Part shown: one piece after another, positions 33,171 to 44,193 of the stretch | How the letters are laid out: each line of letters starts with the position of its first letter | How positions within the stretch are numbered: the first letter of the stretch is position 1 | DNA from: Bacteroides intestinalis | GTDB lineage: Bacteria; Bacteroidota; Bacteroidia; Bacteroidales; Bacteroidaceae | Direction of reading: 5' to 3' | Length of the DNA stretch: 64,000 bases | Assembly: GCF_902364365.1 (NCBI RefSeq) | Contig: NZ_CABJDN010000003.1 | Location: forward strand, 676,894-740,893 | Translations under genes and position numbers: made by a program | The notes under the pieces: model-generated | Told to the model about the DNA's origin: nothing | The model's database searches: none | The model's input: the letters and a program-made list of their open reading frames with translations, nothing else

Positions 33171-33458
33171 TTACCGAAACAGTCTCAACTGACTGCGTAA
33201 CTCATGAAGTTCATTCTGCATCTCTTCCATACGCTGTAACAGGTGATGGATGGCATCAATTCCTTCAATGTTGATGGATAAGTCATAATACATACGGCTG
33301 TAACGTTCCACCTCCGGCAGTTGGGTGAATGTCAGATAGCGTTCCCCACCTTCGGTCATTACTTCTATCAGGCCACCTTCCTGTAACAAATCGATAAACG
33401 ACGGTTCAATGTGGCATTTGCGACAATACTCGCTGACTATGATTAATTCATTCTGCAT
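33171..33458 (-). CDS. cbpM: Chaperone modulator CbpM-like protein
   Basis: A 95-residue protein with an N-terminal MerR-like helix-turn-helix (IIVSEYCRKCHIEPSFIDLLQEGG) and a C-terminal helix bundle (LLQRMEEMQNELHELRSQL). CbpM binds the J domain of CbpA and blocks its co-chaperone work. It starts 14 bp after the cbpA stop, the usual pair. Confidence 0.88.
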   Translation of the reverse strand: MQNELIIVSEYCRKCHIEPSFIDLLQEGGLIEVMTEGGERYLTFTQLPEVERYSRMYYDLSINIEGIDAIHHLLQRMEEMQNELHELRSQLRLFR

Positions 33459-33472
33459 AGTGCTACCTCCTT

Positions 33473-34423
33473 TTAGTTCATACTTTGAAGTTTACGGAAC
33501 AACTCTTTCTGTTCTTCCGTCAAGTTCGTCGGCAGTTTCACGGAATAAGTCACAATGAGGTCACCGAACTGTCCTTCTTTCTTATATACAGGGAATCCCT
33601 TGCCTTTCAGACGGGCTTTCGTACCGTTCTGTGTCTCGGGTTTCACTTTCAGTTTTACCTTTCCATCCAAAGTATCTACCAACTGGTCTCCACCCAGGAT
33701 AGCGGTATAAAGATCAATGGAAACATCTACATACAAGTCATCTCCCAAACGTTTGAATACCGGATCATCCGCAATCACAAACGTTATGTACAAGTCTCCG
33801 GCAGGTCCACCATTCACACCTTCGCCACCGTAACCTTTCAATTTAATGACTTGCCCGTTTGCCACGCCGGCAGGAATAGTAATGCGCACATTCTTACCGT
33901 TTACAGTCAACACTTGTTTATGAGTTTGGGCTGCATCACGAAGCGAGAGGTTTAAATCTGCATGGTAATCCTGTCCGCGGAAGCCTGCATTAGAACTTCC
34001 ACGCCCCCGGCTTCCGAACATAGATTCAAAGAAATCGGAAAAGCCGCCACCATGACCGGAAAATTCCTGTCCATCGGATGAATACCAGTAAGAGCTACCA
34101 TCCGTACCATATCCTGCACCCGAACCGCCGCCAAAGCCACCAAATCCACCGGCACCCGCCTCCTGACGGGCACGCTTTTGAGCCTCAAATTCATCGGCAT
34201 GCTTCCAATGCTCACCATACTCATCGTATTTTTTACGCTTTTCAGGATCACTCAGCACTTCATTTGCTTCATTAATTGCCTGAAATTTATCTTTGGCAGA
34301 AGAATCGTTCGGATTCAGATCAGGATGATATTTGCGTGCCAATTTACGGAACGCTTTCTTTATATCATCCTGGCTTGCCGTCTTATCTACCCCAAGGACT
34401 TGATAATAATCTATATAAGCCAT
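33473..34423 (-). CDS. cbpA: DnaJ-family co-chaperone, CbpA type
   Basis: A 316-residue protein: J domain (residues 1-70, with the HPD in [10 protein letters not shown]), a Gly/Phe-rich linker ([13 protein letters not shown]), and two C-terminal substrate-binding domains ([36 protein letters not shown]). The DnaJ zinc finger is missing, which marks a CbpA/type II protein. It stimulates DnaK. The preceding gap holds its promoter, but no consensus box was found. Confidence 0.95.
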   Translation of the reverse strand: MAYIDYYQVLGVDKTASQDDIKKAFRKLARKYHPDLNPNDSSAKDKFQAINEANEVLSDPEKRKKYDEYGEHWKHADEFEAQKRARQEAGAGGFGGFGGGSGAGYGTDGSSYWYSSDGQEFSGHGGGFSDFFESMFGSRGRGSSNAGFRGQDYHADLNLSLRDAAQTHKQVLTVNGKNVRITIPAGVANGQVIKLKGYGGEGVNGGPAGDLYITFVIADDPVFKRLGDDLYVDVSIDLYTAILGGDQLVDTLDGKVKLKVKPETQNGTKARLKGKGFPVYKKEGQFGDLIVTYSVKLPTNLTEEQKELFRKLQSMN

Positions 34424-34738
34424 AGTCTATAAATTTTGTTATTCTTATATACCCTATCACAAATAACGCACCAAGTAGGTGTTTTGAATATTAAAATACA
34501 TAAACGAAAACTAAAAAGGAGTATTAAAAAGCATAAACCATAGATAATCAACAAAATATCCATTTATAAAAAGATCCATTAATGTCTTTTTAATTCTAAA
34601 ACGATGTAAACGACTCGTAACATCAATTAATTATTCATGCTAAAACTTCCTAAAATAAACGGAAAACACTTTATTTGTATATAAAATAATGCATTTACAG
34701 AAAGCATAATTCCCCCAACCTTAATATATTGACTTATT
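34424..34738. other. 315-bp AT-rich divergent gap, no recognised element
   Basis: It lies between cbpA (minus) and the GH9 gene (plus). Both strands were checked for TAnnTTTG boxes, hairpins and short reading frames; nothing convincing was found. Confidence 0.5.
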
Positions 34739-37249
34739 ATGAAAAGTAACCATTGGCTACTTACGGTAGCACTCACTTTCATTGTCCTGCAAACCAAAGC
34801 AGATGCATGGATACGCATAAACCAACTTGGCTACTTGCCGCAATCTGTGAAAGTAGCAGTATTCATGAGTGAAGAACCCACTGACATACAAGAGTATGCA
34901 CTTGTAGATGCCTTCACCGGACAAACAGTTAGAACTTTCAATTCTATCAAATCAACCGGAAAGATGGGCCTAATGAAGAGTACTTATCGTTTGAATTTTA
35001 GCGATTTCAATCAACCGGGAACCTATTACCTGAAAGCAGGTAAAGTTGTATCTCCCCATTTCCCCATCAATAACCATGTATACAATGGAACTGCAGATTT
35101 CTTGTTGAACTATATGCGTCAGCAGCGCTGCGGTTATAATCCTTTCCTGAAAGACAGTTGTCATGTGCACGATGGCTACATCTTGTATCATCCCACTAAG
35201 ACGGGACAACACATTGATGTCCGTGGTGGCTGGCACGATGCAACTGATTATCTGCAATACACCACCACTTCCGCCAATGCTATTTATCAGATGATGTTCG
35301 CCTATCAGGAAAATCCGGAATCTTTCGGTGATTTCTATGATGCTGCCGGACTTCCCGGTGCTAACGGTATTCCTGACATTGTAGACGAAATAAAATGGGG
35401 ATTGGATTGGTTAAATCGCATGAATCCCGCTTCTGGCGAACTATACAACCAGATTGCTGACGACCGTGACCACGCCGGTATGCGTCTGCCCAACGAAGAT
35501 AAAGTGGACTATGGTTACGGTCCAGGCAACGGACGTCCTGTTTATTTCTGTAGCGGTGAACCTCAGGTACGTGGCCAGTTTATGAACACAACTACAGGTG
35601 TAGCCAGTACAGCAGGCAAATATGCTTCCTGCTTCGCTCTCGGTGCACGCCTCCTGAAGAATTTCTACCCGGAATTTGCAGCTGAAATAGAGGCAAAGGC
35701 TGATGCAGCCTATCAGGAAGGAGTAAAAAAGCCTGGGGCTTGCCAAACGGCATCTGTCTTGTCTCCGTATATCTATGAAGAAGATAACTGGGTAGACGAT
35801 ATGGAGTTGGGAGCCATGGAACTGTTTAAGAGTACCGGAGATCTGACATATCTGCAGCAAGCCGTTGAGTATGGACGACGTGAACCTGTTACCCCATGGA
35901 TGGGTGCTGACAGTGCACGCCACTATCAATGGTATCCGTTCATGAATATGGGACATTACCACTTAGCAAAAGTAAACAATGACCGCCTCAGCAAAGAATT
36001 CATCCGAAACATGCATACCGGTATTGTACGTACCTACGAAAAAGCAGTCGAAAGCCCATTCATGCATGGCATTCCCTACACTTGGTGTTCTAACAACTTA
36101 ACAACTGCCATGTTGACACAGTGCCGCCTGTATCGTGAAGCAACAGGTGATGAATCATACAAAGAAATGGAAGCTGCCATGCTCGACTGGTTGTTCGGTT
36201 GTAACCCATGGGGAACTAGCATGATCGTAGAACTCCCCCTATATGGAGACTATCCTTCACAGCCCCACTCTTCATTACTAAATGCAGGAGTAGGCAACAC
36301 TACAGGCGGATTGGTAGACGGACCAGTTTACCGCACTATTTTTGAAAGTCTACGTGGAGTAAATATGACTGGTATTCCCGGTACTCCCGGACAAGATTAT
36401 GAACGCTTTCAACCGGACCTGATGGTATATCACGATGCTATTCATGACTATTCGACCAATGAGCCGACTATGGATGGAACTGCATGTCTCACTTATTACC
36501 TCTCTGCCATGCAAAAAGAGGGCATGAAGCAAGCCAATATTCAGGGCGATAAGAATGTATATGTAAATGGTGGCATCATTCGCACTGATCCATCAAAAAA
36601 ACAAATTACACTTGTTTTTACTGCAGCTGATAAAGCAGACGGTGCCAACGCTATCATCAGCACGCTGAAAAAGTATGGCATCAAAGGTGGATTTTTCTTC
36701 ACCGGTGAATTCTACGAACTCTACCCTGAAGTAGTCAAACGTCTGCGTACCGAAGGACATCTGGTAGGTAGCCACAGTTATGGACACTTACTGTATATGC
36801 CGTGGGAAAATCGCGATTCACTATTAGTAACCCGTGAGCAGTTTGAACAGGATATGCTAAAAAGCTACGCAGGTATGCGCGAGGCAGGTATCGAATACAA
36901 AGATGCTCCGGTATATATCCCGCCTTATGAATATTATAATAAAGAAATAGCTGCATGGGCAAAAAATATGGGTATCCAACTTATTAACTATACGCCCGGT
37001 ACAATGAGTAATGCAGATTACACTACCCCGGATATGGGACAGAAATATCGCAGCAGTAAGTTTATCTATGACAAAATCATGGAAGTAGAGAAAAAAGAAG
37101 GTTTAAACGGACATTTGATGTTGATACACTTCGGTACGGACGACCGCCGTACGGATAAATTCTATAATGGCTATCTGGATAAAATGATTAAAACATTGAA
37201 ACGGAAAGGCTATACTTTTGTACCCGTACTCGAAGCAATAGGAATGTAG
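34739..37249 (+). CDS. GH9 endoglucanase-type enzyme fused to a NodB-like (CE4) domain
   Basis: An 836-residue secreted protein: signal peptide, an N-terminal immunoglobulin-like cellulase domain (residues about 22-110), a GH9 (alpha/alpha)6 domain (about 115-595) and a NodB-like domain (about 620-836). The GH9 catalytic residues are present: HDATD (D167, D170) and NEPTMDG (E575). In the NodB part HSYGH fits the metal-binding His motif, but the usual TFDDG motif reads TAADKADG, so the first metal Asp is doubtful. GH9 enzymes cut beta-1,4-glucans or mixed-linkage glucans. It stands alone, with no SusCD pair beside it. Confidence 0.9.
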   Translation: MKSNHWLLTVALTFIVLQTKADAWIRINQLGYLPQSVKVAVFMSEEPTDIQEYALVDAFTGQTVRTFNSIKSTGKMGLMKSTYRLNFSDFNQPGTYYLKAGKVVSPHFPINNHVYNGTADFLLNYMRQQRCGYNPFLKDSCHVHDGYILYHPTKTGQHIDVRGGWHDATDYLQYTTTSANAIYQMMFAYQENPESFGDFYDAAGLPGANGIPDIVDEIKWGLDWLNRMNPASGELYNQIADDRDHAGMRLPNEDKVDYGYGPGNGRPVYFCSGEPQVRGQFMNTTTGVASTAGKYASCFALGARLLKNFYPEFAAEIEAKADAAYQEGVKKPGACQTASVLSPYIYEEDNWVDDMELGAMELFKSTGDLTYLQQAVEYGRREPVTPWMGADSARHYQWYPFMNMGHYHLAKVNNDRLSKEFIRNMHTGIVRTYEKAVESPFMHGIPYTWCSNNLTTAMLTQCRLYREATGDESYKEMEAAMLDWLFGCNPWGTSMIVELPLYGDYPSQPHSSLLNAGVGNTTGGLVDGPVYRTIFESLRGVNMTGIPGTPGQDYERFQPDLMVYHDAIHDYSTNEPTMDGTACLTYYLSAMQKEGMKQANIQGDKNVYVNGGIIRTDPSKKQITLVFTAADKADGANAIISTLKKYGIKGGFFFTGEFYELYPEVVKRLRTEGHLVGSHSYGHLLYMPWENRDSLLVTREQFEQDMLKSYAGMREAGIEYKDAPVYIPPYEYYNKEIAAWAKNMGIQLINYTPGTMSNADYTTPDMGQKYRSSKFIYDKIMEVEKKEGLNGHLMLIHFGTDDRRTDKFYNGYLDKMIKTLKRKGYTFVPVLEAIGM

Positions 37250-37367
37250 TCCATACGATTATCATAAAAAGGTTAGTTAAAGGTTATCATGCAAAGGTAT
37301 TTAAGGTAATATTCAATCGGTTTGTTTTCAGTAGGCTTTTCCCCCCCAAGGGAAAAAGTTTCAAACC

Positions 37368-37405
37368 AAAGCTCCATGCCTGAGAAGGTCCGGAGCTTTT
37401 TTCTG
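37368..37405 (+). terminator. Intrinsic terminator after the GH9 gene
   Basis: Arms aaagctcc (37368-37375) and ggagcttt (37392-37399) followed by a T-run. It precedes the 22-bp repeat array. Confidence 0.75.
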
Positions 37406-37438
37406 TCATTTTTATAATATAATGAAGAAGATTTTGAT

Positions 37439-37548
37439 GCAGATAAGTGCATCAGCCTACGCAGATAAGTGCATCACCCTACACAGATAAGTCTTCAACC
37501 TGATGCAAATAAGTGTGTGGGGTGATGCAGATAAGTGCATAATAAGGA
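37439..37548. repeat. Five-unit 22-bp tandem repeat (gcagataagtgcatca type)
   Basis: Units begin at 37439, 37461, 37483, 37505 and 37527, exactly 22 bp apart. Units 1, 2 and 5 share gcagataagtgcat; units 3 and 4 have diverged. The unit contains the dyad gatgca...tgcatc. It ends just before the stop of the threonine aldolase gene, between convergent genes. Confidence 0.9.
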
Positions 37549-37551
37549 AAA

Positions 37552-38583
37552 TCAGAAGCTTTCTTTCACAGCCTGCAACAAGGTCTGTATATCTTCCTCT
37601 GTTGTATCAAAAGAAGTCACAAAACGAATTTCATTTTCAGCTTCGTTCCAGAAATAGAAGAAGTAAGACTTCATTAGCTTATCAATAACCGAACGAGGCA
37701 TAGTCAAGAATAACTGGTTACTCTCCATCTTCTGTGTGAAATGTACACCCGGTAATACTTTCAAACCATCATACAGTTTTTGTGCCATTGCATTGGCGTG
37801 CATAGCATTCTTTTTCCACAAATCATCTGTAAGGTAAGCTGTGAACTGACAAGAAAGATAACGTAATTTAGAAGCTAACTGGGCCGATTGCTTCCGCACA
37901 TAAAATGCCTCTTTTTTGAGCTCCGGATTAAAAATAACTACGCTTTCCCCAAGCATCAAACCATTCTTTGTTCCACCAAAACTAAGTATATCAATACCAC
38001 AATCAACCGTAAGTTCCTTGAAACTAAGATTCAAAGCTACACAAGCATTCGCCAGGCGTGCACCATCCATGTGTACATACATACCATGTTTATGCGCCAA
38101 AGCTGTTAATGCCTTCAATTCCTCCGGAGTATAAACAGTACCCAATTCCGAACATTGGGAAATATAAATAGCACCCGGCTGGGAATGATGTTGTTCACCA
38201 AAATTCTTTAGATAAGGCTGTACCAACTCTGGAGTGAGTTTTCCATCCGATGACACAATCGGACGGATCTGGCAACCTGTCATACGTGCAGGAGCACCAC
38301 ATTCATCCACATAAATATGCGCTGTCTCCGCACAAAGAATCAAATTATAAGGACGCGTAACCAACTGTAAAGCTACTGCATTACTACCTGTTCCATTAAA
38401 AACAAAAAGCGGTTCACAATCAGCTGTAAATGTCTCCTTGATTTTGCGGACGGCTTCCTCCGTCCAAGGATCGTCACCGTAGCCTACTGCATGATTTTGG
38501 TTTGCTTGGTTTAGTGCTTCCATCACCAATGGATGTACACCGGAATTGTTGTCTGAAGCAAAACTTCTCATAGTTATATTCAT
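37552..38583 (-). CDS. ltaE: Low-specificity L-threonine aldolase family PLP enzyme
   Basis: A 343-residue fold-type I PLP enzyme. Visible are the start SFASDNNSGVHPLVMEAL, the VHMDGARLANA block with the PLP-contacting Asp, and SFGGTKNGLM with the Schiff-base Lys. It splits L-threonine or L-allo-threonine to glycine and acetaldehyde. A second start at 38571 (MRSFASDN) is as likely as 38583. Confidence 0.93.
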   Translation of the reverse strand: MNITMRSFASDNNSGVHPLVMEALNQANQNHAVGYGDDPWTEEAVRKIKETFTADCEPLFVFNGTGSNAVALQLVTRPYNLILCAETAHIYVDECGAPARMTGCQIRPIVSSDGKLTPELVQPYLKNFGEQHHSQPGAIYISQCSELGTVYTPEELKALTALAHKHGMYVHMDGARLANACVALNLSFKELTVDCGIDILSFGGTKNGLMLGESVVIFNPELKKEAFYVRKQSAQLASKLRYLSCQFTAYLTDDLWKKNAMHANAMAQKLYDGLKVLPGVHFTQKMESNQLFLTMPRSVIDKLMKSYFFYFWNEAENEIRFVTSFDTTEEDIQTLLQAVKESF

Positions 38584-38672
38584 TTTATCGATAAATTATC
38601 TTAGCACCCGAATTATCATTTACTACTAAGAGCATGCAAAGGAACGAAATATATTCGTTAGCAGAAAAAAAG

Positions 38673-38699
38673 AAGCGTGGATTTTTAAAATCCACGCTT
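38673..38699 (-). terminator. Intrinsic terminator after the winged-helix gene
   Basis: Perfect 13-bp arms (38673-38685, 38687-38699) around one base, followed on the minus strand by cttcttttttt. Confidence 0.85.
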
Positions 38700-38731
38700 T
38701 CGTTTAGGTTTTCAATCGGTTTTTTCATTCT

Positions 38732-38950
38732 TTAGCCGATATAAACATTCACGCCCAAAAAAATGTAGAGCTCTTCATTCTCTTGGTGCAATACAATCTT
38801 GTCTTCACAAGCTAACCATCCCAAGGCGGCTCCCAGTTCTTTGTCCTTCAGCCCGGACTTTCTCTTCAAAGTCCCATAGTCCCATTTGGCGTAATTGCTA
38901 AGCAACCTCCAAATTTTGCCTGCGTTCAGGCCGATGTCGCTTTTGTTCAT
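38732..38950 (-). CDS. Small winged helix-turn-helix protein (PF10771-like)
   Basis: A 72-residue protein: NAGKIWRLLSNYAKWDYGTLKRKSG then KDKELGAALGWLACEDKI, ending in a beta hairpin (EELYIFLGVNVYIG). This is the pattern of a compact winged-helix family common in Bacteroidetes. DNA binding is likely but no target is known. It stands alone with its own terminator. Confidence 0.8.
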   Translation of the reverse strand: MNKSDIGLNAGKIWRLLSNYAKWDYGTLKRKSGLKDKELGAALGWLACEDKIVLHQENEELYIFLGVNVYIG

Positions 38951-39150
38951 CTCTTTTCGTTATTAAAAAGGTTAAATAATTGATTGGTTTTTGTTTAGGC
39001 TATCCTAATTTATCCCCCTAAAGGTATCACTTTTTATTTATAAAACACAAAAAACGAACGAAAGATATATTTTTTAATCAAATTTGTAACAGTTTCGTAA
39101 TAATATACAGGTAATATGAGAAGAAAAAGACTAGAAAAGAGAAAAAAAGA

Positions 39151-39182
39151 CCACAGCACCTTCAGAGAGATGCTGTGGTCAT
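39151..39182 (-). terminator. Intrinsic terminator of the groES-groEL operon
   Basis: Arms gaccacagca (39151-39160) and its complement (39173-39182), followed on the minus strand by a run of seven T. Confidence 0.88.
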
Positions 39183-39216
39183 TTATTATAATTATGAATT
39201 CAGGGAAAAACGGGTA

Positions 39217-40869
<1,653 letters not shown>

Positions 40870-40892
40870 TTAAATATTTTATAATTACTATA

Positions 40893-41165
40893 TTAACCTA
40901 ACACAGCGAGTACGTCACTTTGACGCATAATCAGATATTTAGTGCCTTCAACTTCCAGTTCGGTACCAGCATACTTGCCATACAAAACTGTGTCGCCCAC
41001 CTTCAATACCATCTCTTCATCTTTCGTACCGTGACCAACTGCCACAACTTCACCTTTCAAAGGTTTTTCTTTTGCTGTATCCGGAATAATGATACCGCCA
41101 ATTGTTTTCTCTTCTGCAGGTGCAGGGAGTATCAGCACTCTGTCTGCCAATGGTTTAATGTTCAT
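40893..41165 (-). CDS. groES: Co-chaperonin GroES (Hsp10)
   Basis: A 90-residue protein of typical length with [20 protein letters not shown] including the mobile loop, and [23 protein letters not shown] at the end. It caps GroEL. It is first in the two-gene operon. Confidence 0.99.
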   Translation of the reverse strand: MNIKPLADRVLILPAPAEEKTIGGIIIPDTAKEKPLKGEVVAVGHGTKDEEMVLKVGDTVLYGKYAGTELEVEGTKYLIMRQSDVLAVLG

Positions 41166-41262
41166 AGTTCTTTTGTTTTTTATATGTTATACATTTATTA
41201 TAGTAATGTCTTGCCTCGTTTTGGTGAGACGCAAAATAAATTGCGAAAAGCGTGCCAAACAG

Positions 41263-41303
41263 CAAAGCTAAATTTCTGTCAGTATAAAACTGCCAAATTG
41301 GCA
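41263..41303 (-). promoter_or_regulatory. Possible groES promoter with a small palindrome
   Basis: Minus-strand TAGCTTTG (41263-41270) fits the -7 box; TTTG at 41294-41297 is 23 bp upstream, a little long. The -33 region is inside a 13-bp dyad tgccaa-a-ttggca (41291-41303). No CIRCE element was found. A heat-shock role is only a guess. Confidence 0.4.
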
Positions 41304-41377
41304 AAGAATAAGACAATATTCCATTATCTTTAGAGAAGATAAGCGGCATCTCAGCATAACTTTTTCATGATTTGCAT

Positions 41378-41385
41378 TATCTTTG
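41378..41385 (+). promoter_or_regulatory. -7 box (TATCTTTG) of the BASS transporter gene
   Basis: It lies 26 bp before the ATG at 41412 and inside a longer in-frame stretch starting at 41367, which supports the later start. No clear -33 box is seen. Confidence 0.45.
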
Positions 41386-41411
41386 CCCCCTCAAAAAACG
41401 TTTTTAGAAAC

Positions 41412-42263
41412 ATGAATGCAGTCTGGATTGTTTTGCCCATTCTCACATTATTAATGTTTGAGCTGGGATTGACACTTGAAATTAAAGATTTTAAATTATT
41501 TCGTCAACGCCCCTATCCTGTAATTGCAGGATTGATAGGACAGATAATCCTTTTACCTGTATTAGCCTTTGCACTGGGATATCTGTTTCATCTGGAGCCT
41601 TTATTTTTTATTGGATTGGTACTCATAGCCTGCTCTCCGGGAGGAAGTTCATCCAATATATTCTCTATGATTGCCAAAGGCGATGTGGCACTTTCCGTTT
41701 CGTTAACTGCCCTCAACAGCATTATCACCCTATTCACAATTCCTGTCATTATGGAGTTTGCCACACAAGTTGCAGGAGACAATAGTGGAATGATCATACA
41801 CTTACCTGTCGGTAGCCTCATCGTCCAGAATTTACTACTTATGTTGTTCCCCATTGCAACAGGTATTTTAACAAAACGATTCTGCCCTAAAGCTGCCGAA
41901 CGGATACACAAAGTATTATCTAAAGTAGCTTTTCCTGCCTTGATATTATTAGCTTCTGTCTTCTTCATACAACATCACGAAACGATAGCTGCACAGATCG
42001 GACGATTAGGATTGTGCATCACAATGATGATTTTGCTGGCTATGGGTGGAGGATATATAATCTCTTGGCTAATGAAATTAAACAGAAAAGAGCAACGCAC
42101 ACTTATCATTGAAATAGGAATGCAGAATGCAGCTCAAAGTATTGCTATTGCAAGCAGCCCGTTTATATTCAATAATGATGTAATTGCTATACCAGCCATT
42201 ATTTATGCGCTGATGATGAATATTATCTTATTAGTATATGTGGGAATAGTAAAGAGAAGATAA
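41412..42263 (+). CDS. Bile acid:sodium symporter (BASS) family transporter
   Basis: A 283-residue integral membrane protein with nine or ten helices. It has the family blocks VLPILTLLMFELGLTLEI, ACSPGGSSSNIFSMIAKGDVALSVSLTALNSI (split over two helices) and EIGMQNAAQSIAIA, which form the crossing sodium-site helices. BASS proteins move bile acids, pantoate or other organic anions with sodium. The substrate is not shown. The ATG at 41412 is used since a -7 box lies upstream of it. Confidence 0.92.
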   Translation: MNAVWIVLPILTLLMFELGLTLEIKDFKLFRQRPYPVIAGLIGQIILLPVLAFALGYLFHLEPLFFIGLVLIACSPGGSSSNIFSMIAKGDVALSVSLTALNSIITLFTIPVIMEFATQVAGDNSGMIIHLPVGSLIVQNLLLMLFPIATGILTKRFCPKAAERIHKVLSKVAFPALILLASVFFIQHHETIAAQIGRLGLCITMMILLAMGGGYIISWLMKLNRKEQRTLIIEIGMQNAAQSIAIASSPFIFNNDVIAIPAIIYALMMNIILLVYVGIVKRR

Positions 42264-42297
42264 TAAACAGTGAAAATTACACTAAAAACCCCTCCTA

Positions 42298-42385
42298 CAA
42301 GAAGTTAAGACCTTGCATACAAGAAGTTAACTTCTTGTCAACAGGGAGTTAAGTTCTTGTCAACAAGAAATTGGCGACTGAAAAA
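42298..42385. repeat. Four-unit 22-bp tandem repeat (caagaagttaacttcttg type)
   Basis: Units begin at 42298, 42320, 42342 and 42364, exactly 22 bp apart. Unit 2 contains the perfect 18-bp palindrome caagaagttaacttcttg (42320-42337). The array lies between the BASS gene end and the end of the small membrane protein gene, again a convergent junction. Confidence 0.88.
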
Positions 42386-42403
42386 ATGATAAACCAAGCC
42401 AGT

Positions 42404-42571
42404 TTAGTCAATATCCAGATCCGTATCACAACTCAATTCCGTCGAATATCCCTGCCAGAAGCTCTTGGTAGAATGTACTAAAGCACTCCCCATCAAGAAA
42501 AGGAATATTACGGCTATTAACGTCATCACCATACCGATGGCTGCGTAATACTTCGGTTCTAAAACATCCAT
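42404..42571 (-). CDS. 55-residue single-helix membrane protein
   Basis: ATG at 42571 opens a 55-codon frame ending TAA at 42404. It begins MDVLEPKYYAAIG, has one hydrophobic helix (about residues 11-32, MVMTLIAVIFLFLMGS inside) and an acidic tail ending CDTDLDID. It is in the same direction as hisS, 77 bp beyond the hisS start side, but upstream or downstream coupling is unclear. No family recognised. The clean codon use and a helix flanked by polar ends support a real gene. Confidence 0.6.
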   Translation of the reverse strand: MDVLEPKYYAAIGMVMTLIAVIFLFLMGSALVHSTKSFWQGYSTELSCDTDLDID

Positions 42572-42648
42572 AATAGTTATCTTTGTTAGGTTAGTACTAC
42601 AAAGATAACCAAGATGGACTACAAAGAGTTTACTCTTTTATGAAGTTT

Positions 42649-44013
42649 TTATTTCTTTAAAGTTTGTATCAATTCTTCGACCGAAACCAAGCTCTGTTCG
42701 CCAGTCTCCATATTCTTCAGCGTCACCTTATTCTCATTTATTTCATTCTCTCCCACAAGGGCTACAAATGGAATGTTTTTGGCATTAGCATAGCTCATTT
42801 GTTTTTTCATCTTTGAAGAATCCGGAAAGATTTCTGCACGAATACCTTCGGCCCGTACCTTAGCAAGTACATTCAGAGAGTAAGCAGCTTCTTTCTCACC
42901 AAAGTTAATAAAGAGAAGTTGTGTACTGTTCACAGCTTCCTTCGGATAAAGGTCAAGCTGATTCAATACATCGAAGATACGATCGGCTCCAAAAGAGATA
43001 CCTACACCAGAAACACCAGCCATACCGAATACACCGGTCAGATTGTCATAGCGACCGCCACCTGTGATACTTCCGATTTGCACATCCAAGGCTTTCACTT
43101 CAAAAATGGCACCGGTGTAGTAGTTCAATCCGCGAGCAAGCGTCAGATCCAGTTCCAGTTCATTTTTCAAACCGAAAACAGACAGAGTTTTCAAGATAAA
43201 CTCGCTTTCTTCCACACCTTTTTGACCGATCTCACTACCCGCAAGCACTTCTTTCAAAGTAGCCAGTTTTTCTTCGTTCGTACCATTCAGCAGAATAATA
43301 GGTTGCAGTTTGGCAATAGCTTCATCACTGATACCTTTTTCTTTCAGTTCTGCATTCACATTGTCCAAACCTATTTTATCCAACTTATCAATAGCTACTG
43401 TGATATCCACTATTTTATCAGCCTCACCTATAATCTCGGCGATACCGGTCAAAATCTTACGGTTATTGATCTTAATGCAAACCCGGATACCAAAACGAGT
43501 AAAGACCGTATCAACAATCTGCATCAACTCTACTTCATTCAGTAAAGAGTCACTACCCACTACATCAGCGTCACATTGATAAAATTCACGATAACGTCCC
43601 TTCTGTGGACGATCTGCACGCCAAACGGGTTGTATCTGATAACGTTTGAAAGGGAAAGTTATTTCATCACGGTGCATTACCACGTAGCGAGCAAACGGCA
43701 CAGTGAGATCATAACGCAAACCTTTCTCACAGAATTTACTGGCAAGTTTAGCAGCATTACGACTCAGTAGTTCCTCATCAGTCAGTCCGGAAAAATAGTC
43801 ACCTGAGTTCTGTATCTTGAACAGGAGTTTATCACCTTCTTCACCATACTTCCCCATCAGTGTAGAAAGCATTTCCATTGCAGGCGTCTCAATCTGCTGG
43901 AAACCATAGAGGTGATATACATCGCGAATGGTATTGAATATATAGTTACGCTTCGCCATCTCTACTGGCGAAAAGTCACGGGTTCCTTTGGGAATACCTG
44001 GTTTTGCTGCCAT
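42649..44013 (-). CDS. hisS: Histidyl-tRNA synthetase
   Basis: A 454-residue class II synthetase. Motif 1 region [11 protein letters not shown], motif 2 [21 protein letters not shown] (split), the histidine-A motif [14 protein letters not shown] and motif 3 GGGRYDNL are present, followed by the anticodon-binding domain. It charges tRNA-His. Confidence 0.98.
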   Translation of the reverse strand: MAAKPGIPKGTRDFSPVEMAKRNYIFNTIRDVYHLYGFQQIETPAMEMLSTLMGKYGEEGDKLLFKIQNSGDYFSGLTDEELLSRNAAKLASKFCEKGLRYDLTVPFARYVVMHRDEITFPFKRYQIQPVWRADRPQKGRYREFYQCDADVVGSDSLLNEVELMQIVDTVFTRFGIRVCIKINNRKILTGIAEIIGEADKIVDITVAIDKLDKIGLDNVNAELKEKGISDEAIAKLQPIILLNGTNEEKLATLKEVLAGSEIGQKGVEESEFILKTLSVFGLKNELELDLTLARGLNYYTGAIFEVKALDVQIGSITGGGRYDNLTGVFGMAGVSGVGISFGADRIFDVLNQLDLYPKEAVNSTQLLFINFGEKEAAYSLNVLAKVRAEGIRAEIFPDSSKMKKQMSYANAKNIPFVALVGENEINENKVTLKNMETGEQSLVSVEELIQTLKK

Positions 44014-44042
44014 AATTATTCTATATTATTTAGTTTGAAATG

Positions 44043-44075
44043 CAAATTTACGGCAAATTATTGAATTAGCTGAAA
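44043..44075 (-). promoter_or_regulatory. Probable hisS promoter
   Basis: Minus-strand TAAATTTG (44043-44050) with TTTC at 44072-44075, 21 bp upstream. It lies 30 bp before the ATG at 44013. Confidence 0.5.
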
Positions 44076-44129
44076 GAAAAACAGGAGATTTTGAATAAAT
44101 ATGTGCATAGTTGATGGCCTATCTTAAGC

Positions 44130-44168
44130 AAACAGACCATCTATTCACAATGAATAGATGGTCTGTTT
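44130..44168 (-). terminator. Terminator hairpin after the YugP-type protease gene
   Basis: Perfect 18-bp arms (44130-44147, 44151-44168) around caa, starting 26 bp beyond the stop at 44194. Confidence 0.8.
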
Positions 44169-44193
44169 TATCGCTTTTATATATTGGACAAGA

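Noticed and set aside
41291..41303. CIRCE heat-shock operator upstream of groES
   Set aside because: The dyad tgccaa-a-ttggca does not match the CIRCE pattern of nine-base arms with a nine-base spacer.
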